Below are positions 1-9,667 of a stretch of 64,000 bases of DNA, piece by piece. Below the pieces are notes generated by a model that searched no databases, was not told the DNA's origin, and worked only from the letters and a program-made list of their open reading frames with translations. Origin of the DNA: Microscilla marina ATCC 23134 (GTDB lineage: Bacteria > Bacteroidota > Bacteroidia > Cytophagales > Microscillaceae). Position numbers and translations under genes: made by a program. Numbering within the stretch: the first letter of the stretch is position 1; each line of letters opens with the position of its first letter. Where the stretch lies: the NCBI RefSeq assembly GCF_000169175.1, contig NZ_AAWS01000001.1, positions 186,001 to 250,000 on the forward strand, written 5' to 3'.

Positions 1-1779
1 TTTGTAGTAAAACAGGGCAACATAAAACTGAGTCGCAAACAAGGAGAGCAAGAAGTATTGATAGACGAGTGCGATGAAGGTTCAGTATTTGGCATACGCC
101 CTTTGATGGCCAACGACCGTTATTTATCTACGGCAATTGTTGCCGAAAAAACCCTGTTATATGCCATTCCCATTGCTGCTTTTGCCAAAGTAATGGAAAG
201 CAACTCTAAAGTAGCCATGTATTTTGCGGCTGGTTTTGCTTCAGGGGGTATTACCGATAACCTGAAGGACATGACCAAGGTGAAGCGTATGCTCGCCCTC
301 AAAGATGAGTTACCCGAAGCCATTAGTTTAAATGATACAGATACATTAAAAATAAATCCGGCAAAACAAATGGTGAGCTGTAGCCCAACGCACACTGTGT
401 GGGAGGCTGCCAAAATCATGAGTATATTCAATGTAGGGTCTATATTGGTAGTGAATAATGAAAACTACCCGGTGGGTATTATTACCGACTCAGACTTTAG
501 GCGCAAGGTGGTGGCACGACAAGAAACCATTAAAACTAATCCTGTCACTGAGATCATGAGTTCGCCGGTAAAAACCATCAAGCCTAATTTGTCAGTGTCT
601 GAAATTATGCTCTTGATGGTCAATAACAAAGTCACTCACTTTTGTGTAACGAAAGACGGTACAGATGCTTCGCCTGCTTTAGGTATTATTTCGCAGCGCG
701 ATTTGCTCATTGCACAAGGCAATAACCCTGCGGTACTTGCCAAGCAAATCTCCGTAACCAATAGTGTAGAGCGTTTGGTAGCTATCAGAGGCAAGGCCGA
801 AAAACTGATTTGGAGCTATTTGCAAAATGAAGTGGCAGTGCCTTTTATCTCCAATATTATTACTGAGATCAACGATTCGCTCATTCGCAAGGCTACCTCT
901 TTGGCTACGCAAAAATTGCAGGAAAAAGGTTGGGTAGTGCCCGATTTGCAATATGCGTTTTTATCGATGGGCAGCGAAGGGCGCAAAGAGCAATTGTTGC
1001 GTACTGATCAAGACCACGCCATTGTTTATGAAAACCCACCCAAAGGAGAAGAGCAAAAAGCCAAGGAGTATTTTCTTGAGTTGGGCAAAGAAGTCACACG
1101 TATATTACTGAAGTGCGGGTTTGACGCCTGCCCTGGCCATATGATGGCAAACAACCCTAAATGGAACCAACCCGTGGCCAAATGGGAAAAATACTTTCAT
1201 AAATGGATCAGCGAACCCGATCATAACTCGTTGATGCACGTAAGCATTTTCTTTGATTTTCGCCCGGTGGCAGGCGATGAGTCTTTGGCGAAAAACCTGA
1301 GAAGCTTCATTTTTAATGAAATCAAAAAGACCAACTTATTTTTACCTTACCTTGCCAAAAAGGCATTGACCAACCCTCCACCACTGAGCTTTTTTCGCAG
1401 TTTTATTGTAGAAAAATCCGGACAACATAAAAATGAGTTCGACATCAAAGCAAGGGCAATGGTACCTTTGATTGATGCTGCCAGGGTATTGGCTTACGAA
1501 TATCAATTGCCTGGGTTTAATAGTACTTTTGAGCGCTTTGCTCAAGTAGCAAGTATCAACCAGGGGTTGGCTCCTTTGTGCGAAGCCGCTGCTATGGGGT
1601 ATGAAATATTGATGCGCCACCGGGCAATACAAGGGCTTAAAAACGGCAATTCGGGGCGTTACCTGAACCCTAATAAGTTTAATAAACTAGAGCGGCAAAC
1701 TATTCGGAATATTTTTAAAACCATAGAAAAAATACAGGAGGTGCTGGATACACGGTACCGCACTGGGTTGTTGAGGTGA
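1..1779 (+). CDS. CBS-pair and DUF294 nucleotidyltransferase-like signalling protein (5' partial)
   Basis: The reading frame is open from base 1, so the N-terminus lies outside the window; 592 residues are visible. The first ~65 residues look like the end of a cyclic-nucleotide-binding domain. Two CBS motifs follow (about nt 360-510 and 544-720, ending in GIITDSDFR and GIISQRDLL). Then comes a DUF294 nucleotidyltransferase-like domain with the core GSEGRKEQ...DQDHA (about nt 970-1030), resembling the GlnD active site, and a DUF294 C-terminal helical domain to the end. Known relatives are putative cytoplasmic signalling proteins that may bind adenine nucleotides and modify a partner; the substrate is unknown. 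It stands alone on the plus strand, 199 bases before the P450. Family assignment is firm, function is not. Confidence 0.88.
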   Translation, partial: FVVKQGNIKLSRKQGEQEVLIDECDEGSVFGIRPLMANDRYLSTAIVAEKTLLYAIPIAAFAKVMESNSKVAMYFAAGFASGGITDNLKDMTKVKRMLALKDELPEAISLNDTDTLKINPAKQMVSCSPTHTVWEAAKIMSIFNVGSILVVNNENYPVGIITDSDFRRKVVARQETIKTNPVTEIMSSPVKTIKPNLSVSEIMLLMVNNKVTHFCVTKDGTDASPALGIISQRDLLIAQGNNPAVLAKQISVTNSVERLVAIRGKAEKLIWSYLQNEVAVPFISNIITEINDSLIRKATSLATQKLQEKGWVVPDLQYAFLSMGSEGRKEQLLRTDQDHAIVYENPPKGEEQKAKEYFLELGKEVTRILLKCGFDACPGHMMANNPKWNQPVAKWEKYFHKWISEPDHNSLMHVSIFFDFRPVAGDESLAKNLRSFIFNEIKKTNLFLPYLAKKALTNPPPLSFFRSFIVEKSGQHKNEFDIKARAMVPLIDAARVLAYEYQLPGFNSTFERFAQVASINQGLAPLCEAAAMGYEILMRHRAIQGLKNGNSGRYLNPNKFNKLERQTIRNIFKTIEKIQEVLDTRYRTGLLR

Positions 1780-1978
1780 GGTTACTTTCAGCAAAAACCA
1801 AACACGCCTGCCTTGACAAAACAGCTGGATGCAACCTGTTGGTTTTCAAAAGATTTGTAGCGGCAGGCAATGTATACAAATGAGGGTCTAAAGTCGAGCT
1901 GAGGGATTGCTTTTAATATATTTTCTTACTATTATTGAAGTACATCACTTGTATGCATCACCTAAACTAACCAAGCAA

Positions 1979-3343
1979 ATGTCCAGCATTACCCAATCCA
2001 ACCAACCTCCTTTTGTTAAAGGCCATTTTTTATTAGGCAGTGCCACCGAATTTAGAAAATCCCCTCCCGCATTTTTTAAACGCCTCGAAAGTTTAAACAG
2101 CCCCATTGCCCGGTTTCGGCTGGCTCATTTAAACTGTTATTACCCAAACAGTGAAGAGGCTATCTTTCATATTCTCAAAACCAATTATAAGAATTACCTC
2201 AAAGGAGGAATATTTTTTGACATTGCCCGTGGCATTTTTGGTAATGGGTTGGTTTTTGTCAACGACGAATTGTGGGTAAGCCAACGTCGTATAATGAACC
2301 CAGTTTTTCGTAAACAAGCTGTGGAGTCTTATTTTGACAATATGATGCATCATACCATGTGTATGATAGAGCGTTGGCGAAAAAAAAGTCAAAAGGCGAC
2401 AAAAGAAAGCATTAATGCCCACCAAGACATCAATACTTTGACTGTATCAATTGCTACTGACACTCTTTTTGGTGGAAGTTTAAACGAGCAGGCTATTCAA
2501 ACCTTGTTGGCTAATATGGAGCTGATGTTGAGCGAAAATAAGCGCAGGGTAAGCAATGGTTTTTCGCCTCCTTTCTGGATTCCATTGCCTAGCAATAAGA
2601 AATTAAAAAAAGCCATTATAGAGTATGACCAAATAGTGGGAGAGGTGATCAGTAAGCGTGCACAAGCCAAGGATGAGTCCTATTCTATGATTGATCTCTT
2701 GCTCCATTCTAAAGATAACGAAACAGGTAAATCGCTGAATTTGCAGCAGGTAATAGATGAAGTAAAGCTGTTTTTTGTGGCAGGCACAGACACCAGCGCC
2801 AATGCCGTGACCTGGTTGCTTTATTTATTGTGTGAAAACCCTAAAGTAGAAGCAAAACTCAGGGAAGAGCTAGAGCAACAACTTGGAAACCAAAAGCCTG
2901 ACATTGCGGCATTGGGTAAGTTACCCTATATGATGCAGGTAATTTATGAAGCTTTACGTTTGTATCCTCCTGCCTGGCTGTTTAGCCGCTCCAATGTAGA
3001 AGAAGAAGAGGTAGAAGGGTGCTTGATCAAGAAAAACGGAAATATTTTTATATCTACTTATATGTTGCACCGCAACCCTAAGTATTGGGACAACCCGGAG
3101 GAGTTTAAACCCGAACGCTTTGCCGATGTAGACATTACCAAGCTTAAGTCTTATATACCATTTGGTTTTGGCCCTCGTCGTTGTATAGGTGAGCGCTTTG
3201 GTATGATGGAGATTCAATTGATATTAATTATGCTTTTACAAAATTTTACCTGGCAAATAGATGAAAGTGTAGAAGTTTTGCCAGCATTTGAATCTACTTT
3301 GTATCCTCAAAACGGTTTGTGGTTATTTGTAGCGCCCAAATGA
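1979..3343 (+). CDS. Cytochrome P450
   Basis: A 454-residue bacterial P450 and heme-dependent monooxygenase. The I-helix AGTDT motif is at residues 268-272, the ExxR pair (EALR) at 324-327, and the heme loop FGFGPRRCIG puts the thiolate ligand at Cys402. All key residues are present and the length is normal for a soluble P450. The ATG at 1979 was chosen because it gives a typical N-terminus; the frame stays open to a TTG at 1907, but that would add 24 unlikely residues. No ferredoxin or reductase gene is adjacent. It converges with the large kinase gene, 31 bases away. The substrate cannot be read from sequence. A membrane terpene-cyclase-like gene and an FAD oxidase lie 5.6 kb on, so a role in terpenoid tailoring is possible but is inference only. 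Confidence 0.93.
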   Translation: MSSITQSNQPPFVKGHFLLGSATEFRKSPPAFFKRLESLNSPIARFRLAHLNCYYPNSEEAIFHILKTNYKNYLKGGIFFDIARGIFGNGLVFVNDELWVSQRRIMNPVFRKQAVESYFDNMMHHTMCMIERWRKKSQKATKESINAHQDINTLTVSIATDTLFGGSLNEQAIQTLLANMELMLSENKRRVSNGFSPPFWIPLPSNKKLKKAIIEYDQIVGEVISKRAQAKDESYSMIDLLLHSKDNETGKSLNLQQVIDEVKLFFVAGTDTSANAVTWLLYLLCENPKVEAKLREELEQQLGNQKPDIAALGKLPYMMQVIYEALRLYPPAWLFSRSNVEEEEVEGCLIKKNGNIFISTYMLHRNPKYWDNPEEFKPERFADVDITKLKSYIPFGFGPRRCIGERFGMMEIQLILIMLLQNFTWQIDESVEVLPAFESTLYPQNGLWLFVAPK

Positions 3344-3374
3344 GGCAAGTACTTACAAAGCAAAATACCATGCA

Positions 3375-6300
3375 TCAGAGTTTAAACCCTACTACCAGTA
3401 TATCATCAATTTGTGCGTGTTTGTTATTCATCCAATCCTTTAGGTTATGGTCTAGTGCATGGTGTTGTTCTTCCATTGGTCTTTGGTGTACTTCTACCAA
3501 CAACTTTTTAAAATACTTTTTCATAAACTTTTTGCCTAACTCTCCTCCAAACTGATCGGCGTACCCATCAGAAAACATATAAAAAGAGGTGGGTTCGTCA
3601 GTCAAAGTTACCACACTTGCCTCAAAATCTCTGTCCCATTCTTTTTGAAATCCCCCCACGGGAAGTTTGCTGCCTTTGATCTCGTGTAAAACATTGCCTC
3701 GTACATACAGCAAAGGGTTTTTAGCTCCCGAAAACTCTACCGTTCGCTGCTTTTGGTCAATGACACATAGCGCCATATCCATTCCATCCCGGTTAGAGGT
3801 TTCTTCTTGGCGCAAAGCAGCATTGATGCCATTATGTAGCTTATTCAATATCTGGTCGGCTTGGGTAATTTTTTTGAATTCAATGATTTCTTTGAGTATT
3901 TCGTTGCCAATCATACTCATAAATGCACCTGGCACCCCGTGCCCGGTACAGTCTATAGCGGCTAGTATGCTTTTGGTATGATTAGGAGCAATCTGTACAT
4001 CGGCAAAAAAGTAAAAGTCGCCAGAGACAATATCGCGTGGTTTAAACAAAACAAATGAGTCGGGCAGGCAGGCTTTGATCGTGTCTATGCGAGGCAGCAT
4101 GGCATGTTGAATACGCCTGGCATAATTGATACTTGCGGTGATATTTTTATTTTTATCTTCTATTTCATCATAAGCAAGGCTTAGCTTTAGGGTTCTTTCT
4201 TTTACTTTATCTTCCAGGCTTTCATAAAACAGGGCATTTTCTATAGAGATGGCCATTTGAGACGATAAGAGATTTAATACTTCGAGATGGTCAGGGGTAA
4301 ATGCACCAATCGATAATGGGTTTTCGAGGTAAAGAACCCCAATGAGTCGCCCTTGATTGAGCAACGGTAGGCATAAAATAGATTTAGGTTTACATTTTTT
4401 TACATACTGCAATTGAGTGAATGCTCCTTCTTTAGACGCATTATTGAGCACCAAACTTTTTTGAGTTCTTACTACGTAGTTTACTATTTTGCTCGATAGT
4501 TTGGGGTTTTCTGTCAAACCATCTACTTGTTCAATAGGAATAGACTGAAGCACTTCTACCTGAGTGTTGTCTACATTGCTTTCGGCTTCTATCAATAATT
4601 GATCGTTTTTTGACAACAGTAGCACACCCCTTTGGGCGCCCGCGTTTTCAATCACTACTTTCATTACTTTTTCCAGCAACTGACCCAGTACAATTTCGCT
4701 CGACAAAGCCTGAGATGCTTTCATCACGCTGTTTAAGTCAAGTGCTTTAGACAAGTTGCCCGTAGCCGAAATGGTTCCGAGTGAGGCAGAAGTTGTCATC
4801 ACGGTTGGTACAGCACTCGAAACGAGGTATTGTTTGTATTTTTGCTCAATGAGGTTTACCTTGGCAGTCGCCCCCCAATATTTATAGCTTTTGTAAGCCT
4901 GATTGATATAAAGCGTGGTCAGGTGTTTAAACTGGGCTCCCTTGTGATGATAAAACTTTCCTGCCAGTTCATTGGCAAGTGCGTGATGGTTCATAAACCC
5001 GTTGCTCCTTGACAAGGCTATAGCCTTATTGTATAACTCTCCCGCTTTGCCATCATTTCTTAAAACACGCATTCTTTCTGCTTCAATCAACAAATACCTG
5101 TGCTCGTAGTTCATCGCCGCATTTTTTGCCCATTTTCTGAGCTTACCTTGCAGTTTTTTAGATTTTCTCAGGTATTTTTTTGTTTGGGCGTTGGTGGCTG
5201 TGTCGCACAGTGATAAGTAATTAAGAGAAGCATAAAAACAATACATGGCCATCATTGCTTGCGAAAGCCCCCCTTCCATATAAGGTTTTATGTCTTTGAT
5301 GTATGTCAGGCCCTCGTCGTATGCTTCAAACAAATAGGCAAGCGAAAGTTTGAAAGTATAAAATGCGTGGAGCACTGTTTTGTCGCCTGCTTCTATATGA
5401 AATTTAATGTCTTTTTCCTGGTAAATTTTACCTGATAGTTCATAAGGTTTTTCAGTGTTTTCCTGCAAGTTGCCTATTACCTGAAGGTACATATTATACC
5501 ATAAAATATATCCTTCAGAATTGATGCGTTGTAAAATCCTTTTGGCTTTGTTAGCTTCTGACTCTACGGTAGAACACTGAGTGCCTATCATGTAATGATA
5601 AGCCAGCTTAACGGTGAGTGCCACTGGAGTAAAATTTAAATCACCCACTTCCAGTCCCACTCTGGCGGCATCGTCAAACTTTTCCATCACATCATGCATA
5701 GAGGTAATCCAGGGAGCAATGGCAGTGTAATGTGCCATGTATACCTTGGGCAAGTGCTCGGCAGTACTAAATTTTGTTAATAGCTCAAGGGAGAGTTTTC
5801 CAGCAGCAGTGGCAGTTTTTACGTCACCCAAAGCACCATTTAGGATGGCTCCATAGGTAGCAAAACCAAAAGGTGATTGTGGGGCATTGCCATATTTGAC
5901 ACTAAGGCGTACATTCAATAGTGTAATGAGCACATAAAGCTCAGGGTTTGAACGATAAGCAGTAGACGACATACTGGATAGTATTTTCATTGCCGCCAAT
6001 CGCTGAGCATCCATCATAGCGGGCTTTTGTGCCTGAGCAAGGACTTTTTTCCCTGGCAAAGCCCGCTTTGTTTTAACAATTGCCCCAAGTACCTGTGGAA
6101 CACCTGGTTTTGCCGGCAGGCTGATACCCAATTCTTTCAAGGCTTTTAGTGCCGTTTCCAAGGCTTTTTCCAACAATTTTTGGGTGTCATAAGTATAAAT
6201 GAGCACTTCATAAATTCTGATCTTATCAAGTACATCTTCTGAATGCTGTAATGCGTCCTGAGCAAAAGAGATCGTTTGCTCAAACTGGCTCGCAAGAAAA

Positions 6301-8726
6301 CTGGCTTCTGCGGCTTCGGCATGCAATTGCTGCATCATTTCATTGTGCGACTGCCAACCATCGGGAGGCAATAATTCAATGCCTTTTTGGGCGTAGTGGA
6401 GGGCTGGGGTAAAAGCGGCTGATGCTTTGGCTTTTTGTGCGGCTTTCAGGTTGAGCGATGCCAGATTAATCTTTTCCTCTTGTTGATCAATGAGCAAGGA
6501 GCCATAGTTTAAGTGGTTTACTATATCAAATATATGTTTGCTCCAGGTAGACTCAGGTATACTTTGCAACAGCAATTCGCCAATATCTTTATGAATGACT
6601 TGTTTTTTTTGTTCAGGAATTAATGAGTACACTGCTTGCTGGATGCGGTCATGCGCAAAACGGTAAATAATTTTCAAGTCATTTTGAGTAGGTAGTTCTT
6701 CTACCAGTTCTGCCAGCTTATATTGGTTATCGGCCGGAAAGATCAAGCCTTCCAACATAGCTTGTTGCAGGTGGGTAGCTATTTTGCTTTGAGCGCTTTT
6801 ACATACTATGGCAAGGTCGTGTATATTAAAAAGATTGCCTATACAGGCCGCAAACTGAAGGGTTTCCTGAGTAGTTTTGGAGAGTTTTTGAATCTTTTGG
6901 GTCATTAACTCTACCACATTATCGGTGATGTTGAGCCCACGAATGTTGTCAAGGTTCCATTGCCAGGTTTTACTCTCAAAGCTATATTGAAGAAATTTTT
7001 GTTCATAAAGCGAGAGTAAGAATTGATTGATAAAAAAGGCATTGCCAGCCGTTTTTTTGTGTATTAACTGAGCAAAATCCTGCACCTGAGCTAGAGGTGC
7101 ATTCAAGGTATCAACCAATAGTGTAGCAATGTCTTCTAACAACAATGGTTCAATGGTGATTTCTTGTAGGTATTGTGCCTTAAAAGTAGAAGCCAATTCT
7201 TGCCGGGTAGCTTTAAGTAACTGAGCCAGGGGGTGTATCTCGTCTACCTCATTGTTGCGGTAGGCTCCTATTAACATAAGGTATCGTACCTCTTCGTCGA
7301 TTGCCACATCTCTTAGCAGCATCAAAGAAGCCGCATCAGCCCATTGCAAATCATCTATAAAAATGACCAAAGGGTGGTCTTGGTGGGCTATAGCCTTTAT
7401 AAAGCGGCGAAAGGTATAATTAAACCTGCTTTGGCTTTCAGATAAGCCCAATGTTGGTACTTCGGGTTGTACTCCTATGATGAGCTCAAGCGCTGGAATT
7501 ACCTCAGTAAGTACTTTGCCATTTGTACCTATGGCAGCCAAAATGTTTTTTTTCCAGGCATTTAAATATTCAGGATCATTGGTCAGTAGCGAGTTTACAA
7601 ACTCTTTGATGGCTTGAATAATCGCAAAATAAGGCACATCGCGTTGGTACTGGTCATATTTACCTTTGATAAAATTCCCGCTTTTTTCAGTAATAGGCTT
7701 GTGTATTTCGTTGATCAGGGCTGACTTACCAACCCCCGAATAACCCGCCACCAATACCATTTGAGTTTTGCCCTCACTCACCAACCGAAAAGATTGCATG
7801 AGTATGTCAAGTTCGTGGCTACGTCCATACAACTTTTGTGGTATTTGAAACTTGCCTGAGTAATCGTTTTGGGCAGGTGCGAAGTAAGGAACCTTTGCCT
7901 TGGTATTGAGTAAGTCAATGCACCGTTGTAGGTCATGCTTTAGTCCATAAGCCGATTGGTAGCGGTCCTCGGCGTTTTTTGCGAGTAATTTTAATACAAT
8001 GTCAGAAACCACCTTGGGTATGTCATTTAAAATGTGTTTAGGTGGTAGGGGAGGCTTGGCTATGTGTGCATGGATAAGTTCTAGCGAGTCGGTACTTTCA
8101 AAAGGAGTTTTGCCAGTGAGCAGCTCATAAAAAGTAGCGCCCAATGAGTACAAATCGGTACGGTAGTCAATGATTCGGTTCATTCTACCGGTTTGCTCAG
8201 GCGATATATAAGGGAGCGTACCCTCTAGGTTCTTGGGATTACCCAAATGGGTAGTCTTAAGGTTAATCTTTGCGGCAATACCAAAGTCAATAATGTATGC
8301 CTGTTTGTCTTTGTCAACGATTACATTGTTAGGGTTAATGTCTTTGTGTATGACATGCTGTTGGTGCAGTTCGCCTAGAGTATGGGCAAGTTGGATCGCA
8401 ATATGTAAGAAAGACGAAAGCGATACAGGTTGGCTGTTACATAGTTCTCCTAGTTTTTGCCCTTGGATGTACTCTAAAAACAAGGCATGATAATCCCCTA
8501 CTTTTTCTTTTTTGAACACCTTTCGTATACCTGGTATATTCAGGTTTTTTACTATATGGTATTCATTGTTAAACTGTACCAGTTTTTCAGAAGAGGGAAA
8601 CTCTTCACTGAGTACTTTTACTACTACTTGGTTTTCGCCATTGTCAGTTTTCTGACAATATACTTTAGTAGAAGGACTTTCATATAAAAGTGTTCCTTGT
8701 AAGAGTGTTCCTTGGGTTGAAAGCAT
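3375..8726 (-). CDS. Multidomain Ser/Thr kinase - AAA ATPase - GAF - SpoIIE phosphatase
   Basis: A 1783-residue cytoplasmic signalling protein. Residues ~1-275 are a Hanks-type kinase: catalytic loop HKDINPNN (~125), DFG (~146) and a SPEQTGRMNR activation-segment end. From ~300 (YGRSHEL) runs an AAA_16/STAND-type ATPase with Walker A GYSGVGKS (~326-333) and Walker B VIFIDDLQWAD. A long helical TPR-like region spans ~650-1300. A GAF domain (~1335-1490) is followed by a short coiled coil and a SpoIIE/PP2C phosphatase (~1520-1783) with SGDFY and DCTGHGVPGAF. Kinase and phosphatase therefore sit on one chain, probably with ATP-dependent scaffolding and ligand control through GAF. The gene is monocistronic, convergent with the P450. 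Targets are unknown; possible ones are STAS-like or SiaC-like small proteins, several of which occur in this window. Confidence 0.93.
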   Translation of the reverse strand: MLSTQGTLLQGTLLYESPSTKVYCQKTDNGENQVVVKVLSEEFPSSEKLVQFNNEYHIVKNLNIPGIRKVFKKEKVGDYHALFLEYIQGQKLGELCNSQPVSLSSFLHIAIQLAHTLGELHQQHVIHKDINPNNVIVDKDKQAYIIDFGIAAKINLKTTHLGNPKNLEGTLPYISPEQTGRMNRIIDYRTDLYSLGATFYELLTGKTPFESTDSLELIHAHIAKPPLPPKHILNDIPKVVSDIVLKLLAKNAEDRYQSAYGLKHDLQRCIDLLNTKAKVPYFAPAQNDYSGKFQIPQKLYGRSHELDILMQSFRLVSEGKTQMVLVAGYSGVGKSALINEIHKPITEKSGNFIKGKYDQYQRDVPYFAIIQAIKEFVNSLLTNDPEYLNAWKKNILAAIGTNGKVLTEVIPALELIIGVQPEVPTLGLSESQSRFNYTFRRFIKAIAHQDHPLVIFIDDLQWADAASLMLLRDVAIDEEVRYLMLIGAYRNNEVDEIHPLAQLLKATRQELASTFKAQYLQEITIEPLLLEDIATLLVDTLNAPLAQVQDFAQLIHKKTAGNAFFINQFLLSLYEQKFLQYSFESKTWQWNLDNIRGLNITDNVVELMTQKIQKLSKTTQETLQFAACIGNLFNIHDLAIVCKSAQSKIATHLQQAMLEGLIFPADNQYKLAELVEELPTQNDLKIIYRFAHDRIQQAVYSLIPEQKKQVIHKDIGELLLQSIPESTWSKHIFDIVNHLNYGSLLIDQQEEKINLASLNLKAAQKAKASAAFTPALHYAQKGIELLPPDGWQSHNEMMQQLHAEAAEASFLASQFEQTISFAQDALQHSEDVLDKIRIYEVLIYTYDTQKLLEKALETALKALKELGISLPAKPGVPQVLGAIVKTKRALPGKKVLAQAQKPAMMDAQRLAAMKILSSMSSTAYRSNPELYVLITLLNVRLSVKYGNAPQSPFGFATYGAILNGALGDVKTATAAGKLSLELLTKFSTAEHLPKVYMAHYTAIAPWITSMHDVMEKFDDAARVGLEVGDLNFTPVALTVKLAYHYMIGTQCSTVESEANKAKRILQRINSEGYILWYNMYLQVIGNLQENTEKPYELSGKIYQEKDIKFHIEAGDKTVLHAFYTFKLSLAYLFEAYDEGLTYIKDIKPYMEGGLSQAMMAMYCFYASLNYLSLCDTATNAQTKKYLRKSKKLQGKLRKWAKNAAMNYEHRYLLIEAERMRVLRNDGKAGELYNKAIALSRSNGFMNHHALANELAGKFYHHKGAQFKHLTTLYINQAYKSYKYWGATAKVNLIEQKYKQYLVSSAVPTVMTTSASLGTISATGNLSKALDLNSVMKASQALSSEIVLGQLLEKVMKVVIENAGAQRGVLLLSKNDQLLIEAESNVDNTQVEVLQSIPIEQVDGLTENPKLSSKIVNYVVRTQKSLVLNNASKEGAFTQLQYVKKCKPKSILCLPLLNQGRLIGVLYLENPLSIGAFTPDHLEVLNLLSSQMAISIENALFYESLEDKVKERTLKLSLAYDEIEDKNKNITASINYARRIQHAMLPRIDTIKACLPDSFVLFKPRDIVSGDFYFFADVQIAPNHTKSILAAIDCTGHGVPGAFMSMIGNEILKEIIEFKKITQADQILNKLHNGINAALRQEETSNRDGMDMALCVIDQKQRTVEFSGAKNPLLYVRGNVLHEIKGSKLPVGGFQKEWDRDFEASVVTLTDEPTSFYMFSDGYADQFGGELGKKFMKKYFKKLLVEVHQRPMEEQHHALDHNLKDWMNNKHAQIDDILVVGFKL

Positions 8727-8890
8727 ATAACTTAAAGGCTAATTTAGCTGAACTTATATTTAACTTTAACTATCCGAATTTGCCTGAAGTACTTGACAAT
8801 GTAATGCCCAAGTAAAGTGCCAAACTGTTTTTTTATAGCAACTATTCACGTGTATACAATGTTTAAATGCAGTTTGTTGATTATCAATTA

Positions 8891-8935
8891 CTTGGTGTGA
8901 ACACTGGTGTATAAAGCAATGCCTCACACCAAGTA
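8891..8935 (-). terminator. Hairpin downstream of the membrane protein gene
   Basis: Perfect 11-base arms ACTTGGTGTGA (8891-8901) and TCACACCAAGT (8925-8935) enclose a 23-base loop, 28 bases past the stop of the minus-strand gene. No T-run follows, so it may be a weak terminator or an RNA-stabilising hairpin rather than a classical intrinsic terminator. Confidence 0.4.
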
Positions 8936-8963
8936 AATTGGTCATTGTATAGTGATCAAAAGG

Positions 8964-9647
8964 TTAATTGCTGGCATGCACATCCGAAGCCTTGGGCCCT
9001 GTAAATACAAGATAAATATAAATGAGGTCAAATGCAGCAAAAATAAAGCATAATGCCACCAGTGTTTTATTGGCATAGAGGTTTACAAATACTACTGACG
9101 TACAAAATCCTGTACCTAAAAATTTACCCACTGCCACCCAACGGTTAAGGCCAAACTCAGGCGTTCTTATTTTTAGATAGCAAAAAAGCACACTCATATA
9201 TACATTGACGATCCATCCCGATAGTGCCCCAACGGGGTCGTCGTATTGAGGGATTTCGAAATAAAAAATAACCAGCCACATAGTCAATATAATGGCCATC
9301 GCGGGTACGTGTAGTTTTTTGGTACCAGGCGTAATAGCTTGACTGGCGCCGTACTTAAACATGGAGTAAACGATGAACATGTCCAGAAAAAACCAAATAA
9401 AGTAAGCCCACTCAAACAGCCTTCCCATATTGGTGTGATAAAATAATCCCCAGTAAATTTCCCAGGCAAAGTTACAGCAAATAGCGGCATTGGGAATATC
9501 TATTTTTTTGGTTTTTATAATATCTCTAATGACAATGACATATACTACTGCCCATAACAAACAGCCTATGCCAAAAGTAATGAGCACAAAAGGGGTGTAG
9601 TCTTTGAGGTTAATCCAGGGGTCAGACCCAAAAAGCGTTAATAACAT
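8964..9647 (-). CDS. Seven-helix membrane protein, candidate Pyr4/PaxB-like terpene cyclase
   Basis: A 227-residue inner-membrane protein with seven predicted helices and short loops. Length, topology and motifs fit the membrane terpene cyclase family (fungal Pyr4/PaxB, bacterial DmtA1). Helix 2 carries NFAWEIYWG with the acid at Glu63; helix 3 is rich in aromatics with WFFLDMF; the last helix has FDLIYIYL with Asp207. From memory, Glu63 and Asp218 are the essential acids of Pyr4, and the two here lie in matching places. The family protonates an epoxide or alkene of a prenyl chain to start cyclisation. The ATG at 9647 is preferred over 9713, which would overlap the upstream FAD gene; the gap is then 20 bases, implying one transcript. 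No prenyltransferase or epoxidase is visible here. It could instead be an unrelated family sharing the topology. Confidence 0.6.
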   Translation of the reverse strand: MLLTLFGSDPWINLKDYTPFVLITFGIGCLLWAVVYVIVIRDIIKTKKIDIPNAAICCNFAWEIYWGLFYHTNMGRLFEWAYFIWFFLDMFIVYSMFKYGASQAITPGTKKLHVPAMAIILTMWLVIFYFEIPQYDDPVGALSGWIVNVYMSVLFCYLKIRTPEFGLNRWVAVGKFLGTGFCTSVVFVNLYANKTLVALCFIFAAFDLIYIYLVFTGPKASDVHASN

Positions 9648-9667
9648 TGTTGTAGGGTTTAGTTGGT

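Noticed and set aside
1907-1978. Upstream TTG start of the P450
   Set aside because: The added 24 residues are not expected in this family and the ATG at 1979 gives a normal N-terminus.
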